A stretch of 64,000 nucleotides of DNA from Roseobacter sp. SK209-2-6 (GTDB lineage Bacteria > Pseudomonadota > Alphaproteobacteria > Rhodobacterales > Rhodobacteraceae), in assembly GCF_000169455.1 (NCBI RefSeq), contig NZ_AAYC01000004.1:124001-188000 (forward strand), given 5' to 3'. Below are positions 44,902-53,402 of the stretch, piece by piece. Below the pieces are notes generated by a model, which did no database searches, had not been told where the DNA came from, and saw nothing but the letters and a program-made list of their open reading frames with translations. The position numbers and the translations under genes are program-made. Every line of letters starts with the position of its first letter. Within the stretch, counting starts at the first letter, position 1.

Positions 44902-46356
44902 ATGACCATTACAAGTGCAATCAACTCAGCCATGTCTGGGTTGACCGCCAATGCGCGGTCTTCCCAAGTGGTGTCGGAAAACTTGGCCAATGCCCTGACA
45001 CCTGGTTATTCGGCGCAACGGCTGAATCTCTCAACCAATTCTTATACAGGCGGGACAAAGGTTGATGGGGTTGAGCGTCTTATAGACCCTGCATTGCAAG
45101 CCTCAGCGCGTACCGCTGAGGCGGAGCATTCGGCGGCTGAAACCTATGCCAACTTCTATTCTCGGATGTCCAGCTTGGTTGGCGTCGTGGACGATGACAC
45201 CTCGATCTCTGCGCAGGTTTCAAATTTTGATTCTGCTCTGATCGAAGCAGTTTCGCGACCGGATTCCACAGAACGCCTGCACCAGCTTTCCGTGCAGGCG
45301 GATCTCGTTGTGAAAACCATCACCCATGCGGCTGATGGCTTGAACGCACTGAGAGTTGAGGCTGAAACCTCGATCAATTCTCAGGTGCGGACACTGAACA
45401 ACAGTTTAAAGGAAATCGAGAAACTCAATGCGCGCATTGTTGTGTCCGAGGCAGCCGGTACCAGCACAACTGCGATGCAGGATCAGCGGGATAAGCTGAT
45501 TGACGAGGTGAACAAGATTATTCCCGTCAATGTTCTGTCGCGGTCCCAGGGTCGTGTAGCCCTCTACTCCGAGGGTGGGGTTGCTTTGATTGATGGGCGT
45601 GCGTCGGAAATCACCTTTGACGCGCTGCAGACCATCGAACCCCATATGACGCTGGACAATGGTTTGCTCAATGGGCTCGAGGTCAATGGCAAACTCATTG
45701 ACACTTCGGCGGACGGCCCATTGAGGGGCGGGACCCTGGCCGCACAGTTTGATATTCGTGATAGTGCGGCGGTTGAGGCCCAGAATGATCTGGATGCGCT
45801 TGCCCAAGATTTGGTTGAACGCTTTCAGGACCCTGCCTTGGATGCCACACTGGGGGCAACAGATGCGGGTATCTTTACGGATGCGGGCGGGTTCTTTGAT
45901 AATACCGTTCCAGCAAATACCGTTGGCCTGTCCGCAAGGCTGGAATTGAACAGTTCCGTTTCGCTGAGTGGTGCGGCCGAAACCTGGCGGTTTCGGGATG
46001 GCATCAATGCGGCGTCCCAAGGTGATCCAGGGAATGCCAGCCTGCTGACAGCCTATAGTGATCGGCTGGCAGAAACGCGCTCTGTTTCGACCACCAAACT
46101 AGGGGCGATCACCGGCAGCTTGAACACTCTATCGGCTTCGGTCATGTCGCGGTTCGCACGGGACAGCGACACTGCCAACAGCACAATGAGCTTTGCTGCG
46201 GCGAGCTTTTCAGAGATGTCCAAGGCCAAATTGGCACTTGGTGTGGACTCCGATGCGGAGCTGCAAAACCTCATGATTATTGAGCGCGCCTATGCGGCGA
46301 ATGCCAAGATGCTCGAGGCGGTGGACGAAATGATGCAAACATTGCTGAGGATCTAA
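44902..46356 (+). CDS. flgK: FlgK, hook-filament junction protein 1
   Basis: A 484-residue hook-associated protein joining hook and filament. Both termini are the conserved helical ends: TITSAINSAMSGLTANARSSQVVSENLANALTPGYSAQRL and LQNLMIIERAYAANAKMLEAVDEMMQTLLRI. The interior shows the FlgK coiled-coil segment and a variable central domain. It is the usual length for Rhodobacterales FlgK. flgL follows four bases on, so the HAP1 and HAP3 genes are a coupled pair. Confidence 0.94.
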   Translation: MTITSAINSAMSGLTANARSSQVVSENLANALTPGYSAQRLNLSTNSYTGGTKVDGVERLIDPALQASARTAEAEHSAAETYANFYSRMSSLVGVVDDDTSISAQVSNFDSALIEAVSRPDSTERLHQLSVQADLVVKTITHAADGLNALRVEAETSINSQVRTLNNSLKEIEKLNARIVVSEAAGTSTTAMQDQRDKLIDEVNKIIPVNVLSRSQGRVALYSEGGVALIDGRASEITFDALQTIEPHMTLDNGLLNGLEVNGKLIDTSADGPLRGGTLAAQFDIRDSAAVEAQNDLDALAQDLVERFQDPALDATLGATDAGIFTDAGGFFDNTVPANTVGLSARLELNSSVSLSGAAETWRFRDGINAASQGDPGNASLLTAYSDRLAETRSVSTTKLGAITGSLNTLSASVMSRFARDSDTANSTMSFAAASFSEMSKAKLALGVDSDAELQNLMIIERAYAANAKMLEAVDEMMQTLLRI

Positions 46357-46360
46357 GAGG

Positions 46361-47365
46361 ATGATTTACAAGACCTATGGTGACCTGAGCATGCATGCGT
46401 TTCTGCAAAACAGAAATGCAGAACTCAATCGAGATATCGCCACCCTCTCCAAAGAGATGTCGACAGGGAAGAAATCGGACCTGACAGCAGAGCTGGGTGG
46501 GGACTTTTCCTTTCTTGCGGATATCGAAGACAACCTGAAACGCATTGATAGCCAGATCGTTGCGGCAAATGAGACTGAATTGTTCGCGATCAGTATGCAG
46601 GGAAGTCTCTCGCGTGCGCATAATGGTGTGCGAGAAATGCGTGACGATCTCCTTTCTCTCTCAACTTTAACCACACCGGTTGAAGCGGAGCGATTCTCTG
46701 ATCAGGGTCGACAAGAGTTGGCCTCAACCATTGGCGCTTTTAACACCTGGTCAGGGGGACGAAGCCTTTTTGCGGGGACGGCTACGGGAACATCGCCTTT
46801 GAATAGTGCCGATACTCTCATGACTGAGCTGGTCGGAGAGGTCTCAGGTCTGACAGATGTTGCTGACATTATTCAGGCGGTCAAAGATTGGTTCGATGAT
46901 CCAACCGGCTTTGATACGGCAATGTATGTGGGATCCACAACCGATGTTTCGCCGGTGGAAATTGGTGACGGGGATTCAGCGTCGCTGAGCATTCGCGCAG
47001 ATGATGAACGTCTGAAACATGCTCTGCAGAGTTTTGCGATTCTGTCTCTGGTAAATGAACCTGGTGTGACTATTTCGGATCAAACTAAAGTAGATATTGT
47101 TCGTGCTTCTGCGTCTGAACTTGCTGACAGTGATCTCAAACTGATTTCAGCACAGGCTGATGTGGGTTTTGTCGAAGAGCAGTTGGATCGGGCCAAAACG
47201 AGAAATGAGGCCAGTAAGACCAGTTTGAGCTTGGCCTTTAATGAGATCGTTCTCTCGGATCCCTATGAAACAACCAGCCGTTTTGAAGCGTCGCAAAACC
47301 AGCTAGAAATTCTCTACACGGTGACAGCGCGTAGCTCCAGACTTAGCCTAGTGAACTTCCTATAA
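46361..47365 (+). CDS. flgL: FlgL, hook-filament junction protein 3
   Basis: A 334-residue flagellin-like junction protein, acting as the layer between FlgK and flagellin. The N-terminus MIYKTYGDLSMHAFLQNRNAELNRDIATLSKEMSTGKKSDL and the C-terminal EASQNQLEILYTVTARSSRLSLVNFL correspond to flagellin-fold helices. It is more divergent than the neighbours, but its position after flgK and the flagellin-type ends support the call. Its stop overlaps the flgI start by one base (TAATG). Confidence 0.85.
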   Translation: MIYKTYGDLSMHAFLQNRNAELNRDIATLSKEMSTGKKSDLTAELGGDFSFLADIEDNLKRIDSQIVAANETELFAISMQGSLSRAHNGVREMRDDLLSLSTLTTPVEAERFSDQGRQELASTIGAFNTWSGGRSLFAGTATGTSPLNSADTLMTELVGEVSGLTDVADIIQAVKDWFDDPTGFDTAMYVGSTTDVSPVEIGDGDSASLSIRADDERLKHALQSFAILSLVNEPGVTISDQTKVDIVRASASELADSDLKLISAQADVGFVEEQLDRAKTRNEASKTSLSLAFNEIVLSDPYETTSRFEASQNQLEILYTVTARSSRLSLVNFL

Positions 47366-48468
47366 TGACACGTTTAATCAAATACTTGATCGTCTTTCTG
47401 TTCTTGCCAATCATGGTTCAAGCGAACGCTATTCGCCTAAAAGACCTCGTTGAATTTGACGGTGTGCGTGGCAATGATCTGGTTGGGTATGGCCTGGTTG
47501 TTGGCCTGGACGGGACCGGGGACGGTCTGCGGAACTCGCCCTTCACCGAAGATATCATGTCCAACATCCTGGAACGGTTGGGGGTCAATGTGACGGGTGA
47601 ACAGTTCCGTCCCAAAAATGTGGCGGCCGTCTTTGTCACAGCGACCTTGCCTCCCTTTGCGCGCGTCGGTGGTAATATCGACGTTACGGTCTCTGCCATT
47701 GGTGATTCAAAATCATTGCTGGGCGGAACGTTGATCATGACGCCACTGAATGCCGCTGATGGGCAGATCTACGCGGTGGCCCAGGGTACAATTCTTGCTG
47801 GTGGGGCAGTTGCCGAAGGTGAAGGAGCAAGTGTGACACAGGGTGTTCCCACAGCCGGTGTCATTCCTTCTGGCGGTCGGGTCGAGCGTGAGATTGATTT
47901 TGATCTCTCGTCACTCTCCACCATGCGTTTGGCGCTTCGGGAACCCGATTTCACGACTGCGGGCCGTATCGAGCGCGCGGTGAACAGAGAGTTTGGCCGC
48001 AATGTTGCGCTTATGCAGGATTCCGGCACGGTTCGCATCGACATTGGTGGTACAAACTCTCGCTCCACAGCTCATGCGATCGGCCGGATCGAAAACATCC
48101 TTGTTGAGCCACAGCGCAAGGCGCGTGTGGTCGTTGATCAACGTTCAGGCACCATCGTCATGGGCAGCGATGTACGAATTTCTCGCGTGGCTGTGGCGCA
48201 GGGTAATCTGACGCTCAGGATCGAAGAGGCGCCATTGGTCGCACAACCTAATCCATTTGCGGATGGGTCTACGGTCGTCGTGCCGCGTACAACTGCCGCC
48301 ATTGATGAGGAGCCAGGCATCCAATTGGCAGAAGTTCCAGAGACCACATCCCTGTCAGAAGTTGTTGCTGGGTTGAATGCTCTGGGTGTCTCTCCACGTG
48401 ACATGATAGACATCCTCAAGAGCCTGAAAGCAGCCGGAGCCCTGCACGCAGAGTTTGTCGTCCGATGA
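47365..48468 (+). CDS. flgI: FlgI, flagellar P-ring protein
   Basis: A 367-residue periplasmic P-ring subunit. A signal peptide (about 1-21, ending VQANA) is followed by the near-invariant GVRGNDLVGYGLVVGLDGTGDGL and PKNVAAVFVTATLPPFARVGG. The C-terminal VVAGLNALGVSPRDMIDILKSLKAAGALHAE completes the family pattern. It is the last gene of the motB-flgE-flgK-flgL-flgI block and ends at a strong terminator. The L-ring gene flgH is in another block at the right edge. Confidence 0.97.
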   Translation: MTRLIKYLIVFLFLPIMVQANAIRLKDLVEFDGVRGNDLVGYGLVVGLDGTGDGLRNSPFTEDIMSNILERLGVNVTGEQFRPKNVAAVFVTATLPPFARVGGNIDVTVSAIGDSKSLLGGTLIMTPLNAADGQIYAVAQGTILAGGAVAEGEGASVTQGVPTAGVIPSGGRVEREIDFDLSSLSTMRLALREPDFTTAGRIERAVNREFGRNVALMQDSGTVRIDIGGTNSRSTAHAIGRIENILVEPQRKARVVVDQRSGTIVMGSDVRISRVAVAQGNLTLRIEEAPLVAQPNPFADGSTVVVPRTTAAIDEEPGIQLAEVPETTSLSEVVAGLNALGVSPRDMIDILKSLKAAGALHAEFVVR

Positions 48469-48496
48469 CCAGCTGAACTCAATGGATCGATTGTTT

Positions 48497-48530
48497 AACC
48501 CCTGGAAAGCACAAGCTTTCCGGGGGTTTC
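48497..48530 (+). terminator. Terminator after flgI
   Basis: A near-continuous 14-base stem: AACCCC (48497-48502), then GGAAAGC (48504-48510) with GCTTTCC (48515-48521), loop ACAA, then GGGGTT to 48528 and TTTCTTG. It ends the motB-flgI block 29 bases after the stop. Confidence 0.88.
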
Positions 48531-48540
48531 TTGTCCGCTC

Positions 48541-48902
48541 GGACAAGACTGGTTTGCCCGATAGAAAAGGTTGGATAGGTCCTAGGCGTGCAAAGACCTA
48601 AGCGTGATTTAGCTGGTCTCCCTACGTGCGGTGCACGTTGGAATGCAGAGCGTTTCCCGAATTAGTGAGATGGAGGTTGAGGGCGGTGTCGAATTTTGAT
48701 GGTGAGCTTTGAAGGGTAAAAGGCATAGGTTTGACAGGCTTGGGAGCAATGGACAGCGCGGAAAACCGCTGTTTGGTGACTTCAGAGATTATTACAAAAG
48801 CGGTCTGGGTCTTTCGTGAAGAACGGGACCTTAAGAGGTACAACCCAGTACATCGCAAAGGCAAAAAAGCTCCCCCAGATGGAAACACTACGTAGCAAAA
48901 CC
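48541..48902. other. Intergenic segment, no confident gene
   Basis: A 360-base stretch between the flgI and fliP terminators. The best ORF is 48749-48895 on the plus strand (48 residues, basic C-terminal part with KAVWVFREERDLKRYNP and HRKGKKAPPDG), but the GGGAG before its ATG is only two bases away. An 88-codon minus-strand frame (48622-48888) has no visible similarity. It looks like unassigned or decayed sequence. Confidence 0.3.
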
Positions 48903-48939
48903 AATAGTCGCCCCAGCGCAGAACACGGGGGCGACTATT
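48903..48939 (-). terminator. Terminator after fliP
   Basis: A perfect 12-base stem AATAGTCGCCCC (48903-48914) / GGGGCGACTATT (48928-48939). On the minus strand it is followed by GGTTTTGCT. It lies 40 bases after the fliP stop and ends the fliF-fliH-fliN-fliP transcript. Confidence 0.85.
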
Positions 48940-48979
48940 AGAAAATCTGGTCTGTGCAAATTGAGGCGTATTTTAGAGA

Positions 48980-49723
48980 TTAGGGATAATAGCTGCGGAC
49001 CAAGGCTGTTGCGATCAGGCTCCAACCATCTGCCACCACAAAGAAGGCAAGTTTGAAGGGGAGGGACACAACGGCAGGAGGCACCATCATCATGCCCATC
49101 GACATAAGAACCGCTGCAACAACCAGATCGATAACCAAGAAGGGGAGAAACACCAAGAAGCCGATTTGGAACGCACGGGCAATCTCTGACAGAAGAAAGC
49201 TGGGAACCAGAACGGAAATCGGTGCATCAACGGTCGGATCAATCCCTTTGGTGGCAGGACGAAGATCCGCGATGGCATAGAAAGTATCCGGATCCAGACG
49301 GTTTGCCATGAACCCTCGAAATGGCTCCAGGCTACGGATGAGACCTGTCTCCACATCGATCTGCTCTTCAATAAGCGGGCTTATGCCTGTCTGCCAAGCC
49401 TCGGTAAAGACAGGCTCCATGACAAAATAGGTGAGGAAGAGCGCAAGGCTGATCATCAGCATGTTTGGTGGTGCCTGCTGCAGCCCAAGGCCCTGCCGCA
49501 GGATCGAAAGCACCGTCACCAGGAATGGGAAACAGGTGATCATGATCAACATGCCAGGAGCCAGACTTAGCACTGTTATTAGCAAGATCAGCTGAATAGA
49601 ACGCGCTGAAATCGACTGTCCATCCGCAAGCGACAGGCTGAGCTCCTGCGCAAGAGCCGCCTGCGGAAGCATCAGTGCTGCGCTCATCGCGAGCGCAGCA
49701 ACTATTAGGCTATTGCGTGTCAT
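48980..49723 (-). CDS. fliP: FliP, export-gate protein
   Basis: A 247-residue core component of the flagellar type III export gate. A signal peptide (about 1-25, ending ALA) is typical of FliP. The conserved body has SLAPGMLIMITCFPFLVTVLSILRQGLGLQQAPPNMLMISLALFLTYFVM and the C-terminal LVPSFLLSEIARAFQIGFLVFLPFLVIDLVVAAVLMSMGMMMVPP. It is the last gene of the fliF operon and overlaps fliN by four bases. fliQ does not follow, and is not visible in the window; fliR is in the flhA block. Confidence 0.96.
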   Translation of the reverse strand: MTRNSLIVAALAMSAALMLPQAALAQELSLSLADGQSISARSIQLILLITVLSLAPGMLIMITCFPFLVTVLSILRQGLGLQQAPPNMLMISLALFLTYFVMEPVFTEAWQTGISPLIEEQIDVETGLIRSLEPFRGFMANRLDPDTFYAIADLRPATKGIDPTVDAPISVLVPSFLLSEIARAFQIGFLVFLPFLVIDLVVAAVLMSMGMMMVPPAVVSLPFKLAFFVVADGWSLIATALVRSYYP

Positions 49724-50016
49724 CCCAACCCGTTTTGCAAATCGGCAATTTCTGTCAGGCGCACGGCCAGCTGCCCGGCCTGTTCACCATCCATTTCTTC
49801 AAGTTGACCGCGGGCAACAAGGCGATCTCCAACGTAGAGATCCACGGGATCCTCCACTCTCTTGTCCAGGGTCAGAATGGCGTTCTCCCCGAGACCAACG
49901 AGATCACGGATCAAAGGGCGGGCCTTGCCTACAGAGACCACTACTTCGACAGGTACCGATACAAAGGGGTTGCTAGCATCAGTTGCTTTCATGTTGAGAT
50001 TCTCGGATTCATCCAT
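49720..50016 (-). CDS. fliN: FliN-type flagellar motor switch protein
   Basis: A 98-residue C-ring protein with a SpoA domain: FVSVPVEVVVSVGKARPLIRDLVGLGENAILTLDKRVEDPVDLYVGDRLVARGQL, ending in ADLQNGLG. FliN binds FliM and the export apparatus. The ATG at 50016 (MDESENLNMKATD) slightly overlaps fliH; the upstream frame extends to 50076 but lies within fliH. It overlaps fliP downstream as ATGA. fliM is not in this window. Confidence 0.92.
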   Translation of the reverse strand: MDESENLNMKATDASNPFVSVPVEVVVSVGKARPLIRDLVGLGENAILTLDKRVEDPVDLYVGDRLVARGQLEEMDGEQAGQLAVRLTEIADLQNGLG

Positions 50017-50608
50017 TATGGCTGTCCTCTCTGACGTGATAGGTGAAGGCATCAATTGAATCATTGATCGATTCAATCAGCCCGGAGCTGTTGATTTCGC
50101 GTTCGGATTGCCCAACACGCAAATAGGCTTGACCAAGGGAAAGGTCTGCGCTTTCAGTGACTTTCACTGGTACCGCAAAGCCTTCGGGAAGAAGTGCGCG
50201 CACGGCGTTGCCCTCTCCTGGGGAGACGACGATATCCATGGGTTGGTTTGTCTGGCCGCGCGCCATATCGTTCATCTGGTCGACGATATGATGCCCAAAA
50301 GTTGCGGACATCGCATCAGGTAGCACGGCGCTGGTCAGAACCTTGAACATCGGATCCAGCGATTCAACCAGTTGCGACTGCGCCTCTTGGTAGGTGAAAT
50401 TCAGATCTTCCAGGGAACTGGCGAGGGTTGCGGAGATATTGGTTGTTTCTTTGTCCTTGGCGGTCACGGCGTCTTCCCAGCCGGCGCTATACCCTTTTTC
50501 AAAAGAGATGAGGCGCTGTTCTTCGACCACTTCCTCTGAGATTTCCGGAATTATCGCTTCGACCTTGGTGGCTGGGCCGAAATCTTCAAGCAGGTGATTG
50601 ATACTCAT
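50009..50608 (-). CDS. fliH: FliH-like export-ATPase regulator
   Basis: A 199-residue protein between fliF and fliN. It begins MSINHLLEDFGPATKVEAIIP and has an acidic, helical N-terminal half followed by a C-terminal domain with DIVVSPGEGNAVRALLPEGFAVPVKVTESADLSLGQAYLRVG. These fit the FliH fold, although the family is weakly conserved. FliH regulates the FliI ATPase; fliI and fliJ are not seen here. It overlaps fliF (TGATG) and fliN, so it is translated in step with them. The call rests on position as well as sequence. Confidence 0.75.
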   Translation of the reverse strand: MSINHLLEDFGPATKVEAIIPEISEEVVEEQRLISFEKGYSAGWEDAVTAKDKETTNISATLASSLEDLNFTYQEAQSQLVESLDPMFKVLTSAVLPDAMSATFGHHIVDQMNDMARGQTNQPMDIVVSPGEGNAVRALLPEGFAVPVKVTESADLSLGQAYLRVGQSEREINSSGLIESINDSIDAFTYHVREDSHNG

Positions 50609-52293
50609 CAGGCACGTTCCTCATTCTCTTCCAGCCAGCCGCGCAGAATCTGCACAGTTTCTTCCTGACGCTCGCCGATCATCTCGCGCAGGCGATCAAC
50701 GGGGTTGTCGCCCCCGCCTCCCATACCGCCGCCGAGCGCTGGAAGTCCGCCCATGCCGCCAAGGGAATCAAATTGGCCGGCCTCGTTCTCAATTTCTCCG
50801 TCCAGGGCGATGTTGGAGCCCAGATCAGGGTTCATCATGAAGTCACCCATATTCGGTGCAGTGTTCATGGCTGGTAGTTCAGGTAGCCCACCCGGCAAAT
50901 CCCCCATGGGGTCTGGAGAGGAGAGAGCAGGGAGCGCGGCAGAATCGCCAGAGCCCGAGGACGCCAGGATTGGCCGTACGACAAAGAGGCCCAGAATTAG
51001 ACTGACCAGCGCGAGCGCAGCAACCTGAATGATTCCCATCGTGTCGAAGTAAAGGTTGTCCATGAAGGAAGCTGTCGCTTCAGTCCCTTGGGGTTCGATG
51101 CTTGGCAGCTCCATGGATTTTAGGGTGATGACATCGCCGCGCGATTCGTCAAAGCCAACCGCTGCGGAAATGAGTTCGCGCAGTGCCGCCAGCTCTTCCT
51201 CCGGGCGAGGTTCAAACTGTGTTTCGCCAGTCGCTGTTGTTGAAGTGGTGCCATTGATGAGCACGGCGACTGTCAGGCGTTTGATGGCGCCTGGTCCGCG
51301 AATGATCTCTTTCTCGGTCTCTGAGATTTCGTAGTTCACGCGTTCGCGGGTGGCGCTTGTATTGTTTTTGGATCCTTCGCCCGATGCTGCATCACCATCA
51401 GGGAGGTTTGAGGCAACGGTGACTTCACCGGTTTGATTGCTGGAAGAATCGGCCCGCTCTTCAACATCTGTGCTGATTGCAACGCGGCTTTCCGGGTCGA
51501 CACGCTTTTCTCGGATTGATTCCGTATCGGTGACTGTATCTACGCTGACTTCCACTACAGCATTGCCATGGCCCACCCGTGCTTCGACAAGGCGCATGAC
51601 GCGGTCGCGAATCGACTGTGAGCGGTCATCTGATCCGGCGCCTGCCGCTGCGGCCGCTTCAGTTGAACCGATCAAGGCCCCATTGGCATCGATTACAGCA
51701 ACATTATCAACGGCCAAACCCGTGACCGCAGAGGCGATCAGGAAGCGAATCGCATTGGCCTGCGCGGGGGTGATCGGCGAGCCAAGAGGAACAACTGATA
51801 CGGAGGCAGTTGGATCTACAGTGCGTTGAAAAGGATTCGATCCAGTATTCGCGATATGGACACGGGCCTGGCTGATATGGGGGCTGCCCACAATTGTACG
51901 CGCCAATTCGCCTTCTTTGGCGCGCCAGTAGGCTGCGTCAAACATTTGCGATGTGGTGCCAAAGCCGGACAGAGAATCGAGCAGCTCATACCCCTTGCCG
52001 CCATTTGCGGGCAGACCTTCGCTAGCGAGGGTCAGACGGAGCTCATCTCTTTGATCTGACGGCACATAAATAGAACCGCCTCTTACTTCATATGGTGTTC
52101 CGCGTTGTTCGAGGGACCGAACAACATCTCCAGCGGAACCGCTTTCCAGCCCCGCATAGAGCAGTCTCATAGTGGGTTTGCTCACTATATGAGACATCGC
52201 CAGGACACTTGCTACTACGGCAATGGTGGCTCCTGCCACTATCAGCCGCTTCTTAGCATCCAACCCAGTCCAGACATTCTTGATCTGCTGCAA
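50608..52293 (-). CDS. fliF: FliF, flagellar MS-ring protein
   Basis: A 561-residue MS-ring subunit, the base for motor and export assembly. It has an N-terminal transmembrane helix (about 16-36), the secretory-like ring-building domains with VRSLEQRGTPYEVRGGSIYVPSDQRDELRLTLASEGLP and VHIANTGSNPF, and a second membrane helix near 422-445. The start codon is TTG at 52293, with an ideal GGAGG five bases upstream; no in-frame ATG is better placed. It heads the fliF-fliH-fliN-fliP unit, which lacks fliG, and is divergent from fliL. Confidence 0.95.
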   Translation of the reverse strand: MQQIKNVWTGLDAKKRLIVAGATIAVVASVLAMSHIVSKPTMRLLYAGLESGSAGDVVRSLEQRGTPYEVRGGSIYVPSDQRDELRLTLASEGLPANGGKGYELLDSLSGFGTTSQMFDAAYWRAKEGELARTIVGSPHISQARVHIANTGSNPFQRTVDPTASVSVVPLGSPITPAQANAIRFLIASAVTGLAVDNVAVIDANGALIGSTEAAAAAGAGSDDRSQSIRDRVMRLVEARVGHGNAVVEVSVDTVTDTESIREKRVDPESRVAISTDVEERADSSSNQTGEVTVASNLPDGDAASGEGSKNNTSATRERVNYEISETEKEIIRGPGAIKRLTVAVLINGTTSTTATGETQFEPRPEEELAALRELISAAVGFDESRGDVITLKSMELPSIEPQGTEATASFMDNLYFDTMGIIQVAALALVSLILGLFVVRPILASSGSGDSAALPALSSPDPMGDLPGGLPELPAMNTAPNMGDFMMNPDLGSNIALDGEIENEAGQFDSLGGMGGLPALGGGMGGGGDNPVDRLREMIGERQEETVQILRGWLEENEERA

Positions 52294-52303
52294 TTTAACC
52301 TCC
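52291..52303 (-). promoter_or_regulatory. Strong ribosome site and TTG start of fliF
   Basis: On the minus strand GGAGG (52303-52299) is followed by TTAAA and a TTG start codon (52293-52291). This decides the fliF start: the next in-frame ATG is not preceded by a ribosome site. A TTG start may hold MS-ring synthesis low. Confidence 0.75.
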
Positions 52304-52351
52304 GTAGCATCGGCGTTCTCTCCGATGTGCGTCCTTTTTGACGGAGGGGCC

Positions 52352-52366
52352 TTAACATTCGGTTAG
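52352..52366 (+). promoter_or_regulatory. CtrA-like box between fliF and fliL
   Basis: TTAA-CATTCGG-TTAG (52352-52366), one base short of the CtrA consensus TTAA-N7-TTAA, lies about 46 bases before the fliL start and 60 bases from the fliF start. It may serve either divergent promoter. It is the third such site in the flagellar cluster. Confidence 0.5.
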
Positions 52367-52412
52367 TTCCTCAGGGGTTATGAAGAACTTGCACGACGTT
52401 TTAGGGATAGCC

Positions 52413-52940
52413 ATGACAGACGCTGTAGTGAATGCGGAAGAAGACGCACCAGTCGCCAAAAAGAGCAAACTGCCCATGATCATTGGCGTGGTTCTGGCTC
52501 TGGTAGGCGGCGGGGGTGGTTTCTTTGCCGCACAGTCAGGCCTTCTTCCCTTTGGTCAGTCAGCATCATCCGAAGAGATGCATGCGGCCGAAGTGGCGCC
52601 AGAAGGCGTAGATAGTGGTGAGACGGCTGAGGATTTGGCCAATCTTGCCTTTATAGATATGGAACCAATTGTCATCACGCTGCGCAAAGCCAGCGGGTTG
52701 AAACACCTGAGGTTCCGCGCACAATTAGAGGTCGATATCGCCAATCAGGCTGCTGTCGAGAAAGTCCTCCCCCGTGTTGTCGATGTCTTAAATAGCTATT
52801 TACGCGCTCTGGAGCTGGAGGATCTGACCGATCCCATGGCCTTGCCAAAACTGCGCGCACAGATGCTGCGGCGAATCAACATAGCCACCGGACAGGGGCG
52901 TGTTCGCGATTTGCTGATTATGGATTTCGTATTGAACTAG
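52413..52940 (+). CDS. fliL: FliL, stator-associated protein (first copy)
   Basis: A 175-residue inner-membrane protein with one transmembrane helix (about 22-42, PMIIGVVLALVGGGGGFFAA) and a periplasmic stomatin-like domain (FIDMEPIVITLRKASGLKHLRFRAQLEVDIANQAAVEKVLPRV), ending DLLIMDFVLN. FliL proteins ring the stator and support torque under load. ATG 52413 is preferred, with AGGGAT upstream; an ATG at 52380 is an alternative. It heads the block carrying motA. A second FliL-like protein is encoded at 62514-63050. Confidence 0.9.
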   Translation: MTDAVVNAEEDAPVAKKSKLPMIIGVVLALVGGGGGFFAAQSGLLPFGQSASSEEMHAAEVAPEGVDSGETAEDLANLAFIDMEPIVITLRKASGLKHLRFRAQLEVDIANQAAVEKVLPRVVDVLNSYLRALELEDLTDPMALPKLRAQMLRRINIATGQGRVRDLLIMDFVLN

Positions 52941-52949
52941 GAGGACGGG

Positions 52950-53402
52950 ATGGACCTTATTGCTGATATCCTGCTTGCGGCTGGAGCCCTAGGGGCTGGC
53001 TTTTATTGTCTGGTGCTGTCGCGCCGGTTGAAAAGTTTCAATGATTTGGAAAAGGGCGTTGGCGGTGCCGTAGCCGTCCTTTCCTCGCAAGTGGATGATT
53101 TGAACAAGTCTTTTGCGGCCACCCGCAAGATGACGGATATGTCGACCCAAGAGCTTGAACAGCTGACCCATCGCGCTGAAGCGGTGGCACAGAAACTAGA
53201 GCTGATGATGGCATCGATGCATGACATGCCCGAGGTTCAGGCCGCTTCGGCAGCACCGGCCCCGCAGGCTGCTGCCGAAGAGCGTGACGCTCTGGCTGCT
53301 GCCTATGAATCAGAGGCAACCCATGCGGAACCAGTAGAAGAAGCGGCAAACACAGGCGTTATGTTCAAGCGTCACAGCCGTGAGAGGAACCGGGTGGCAT
53401 AA
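52950..53402 (+). CDS. Flagellar-operon membrane protein, DUF6468-like
   Basis: A 150-residue protein with one N-terminal membrane helix (about 4-24, DILLAAGALGAGFYCLVLSRRLK) and a coiled-coil cytoplasmic part (about 25-95) ending in an Ala/Glu-rich low-complexity tail. It resembles DUF6468-type proteins that are found between fliL and motE in alphaproteobacterial flagellar clusters. No enzyme motif is seen. It lies nine bases after fliL and overlaps the motE-like gene by one base (TAATG). A structural or stator-assembly role is inferred from position. Confidence 0.7.
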   Translation: MDLIADILLAAGALGAGFYCLVLSRRLKSFNDLEKGVGGAVAVLSSQVDDLNKSFAATRKMTDMSTQELEQLTHRAEAVAQKLELMMASMHDMPEVQAASAAPAPQAAAEERDALAAAYESEATHAEPVEEAANTGVMFKRHSRERNRVA

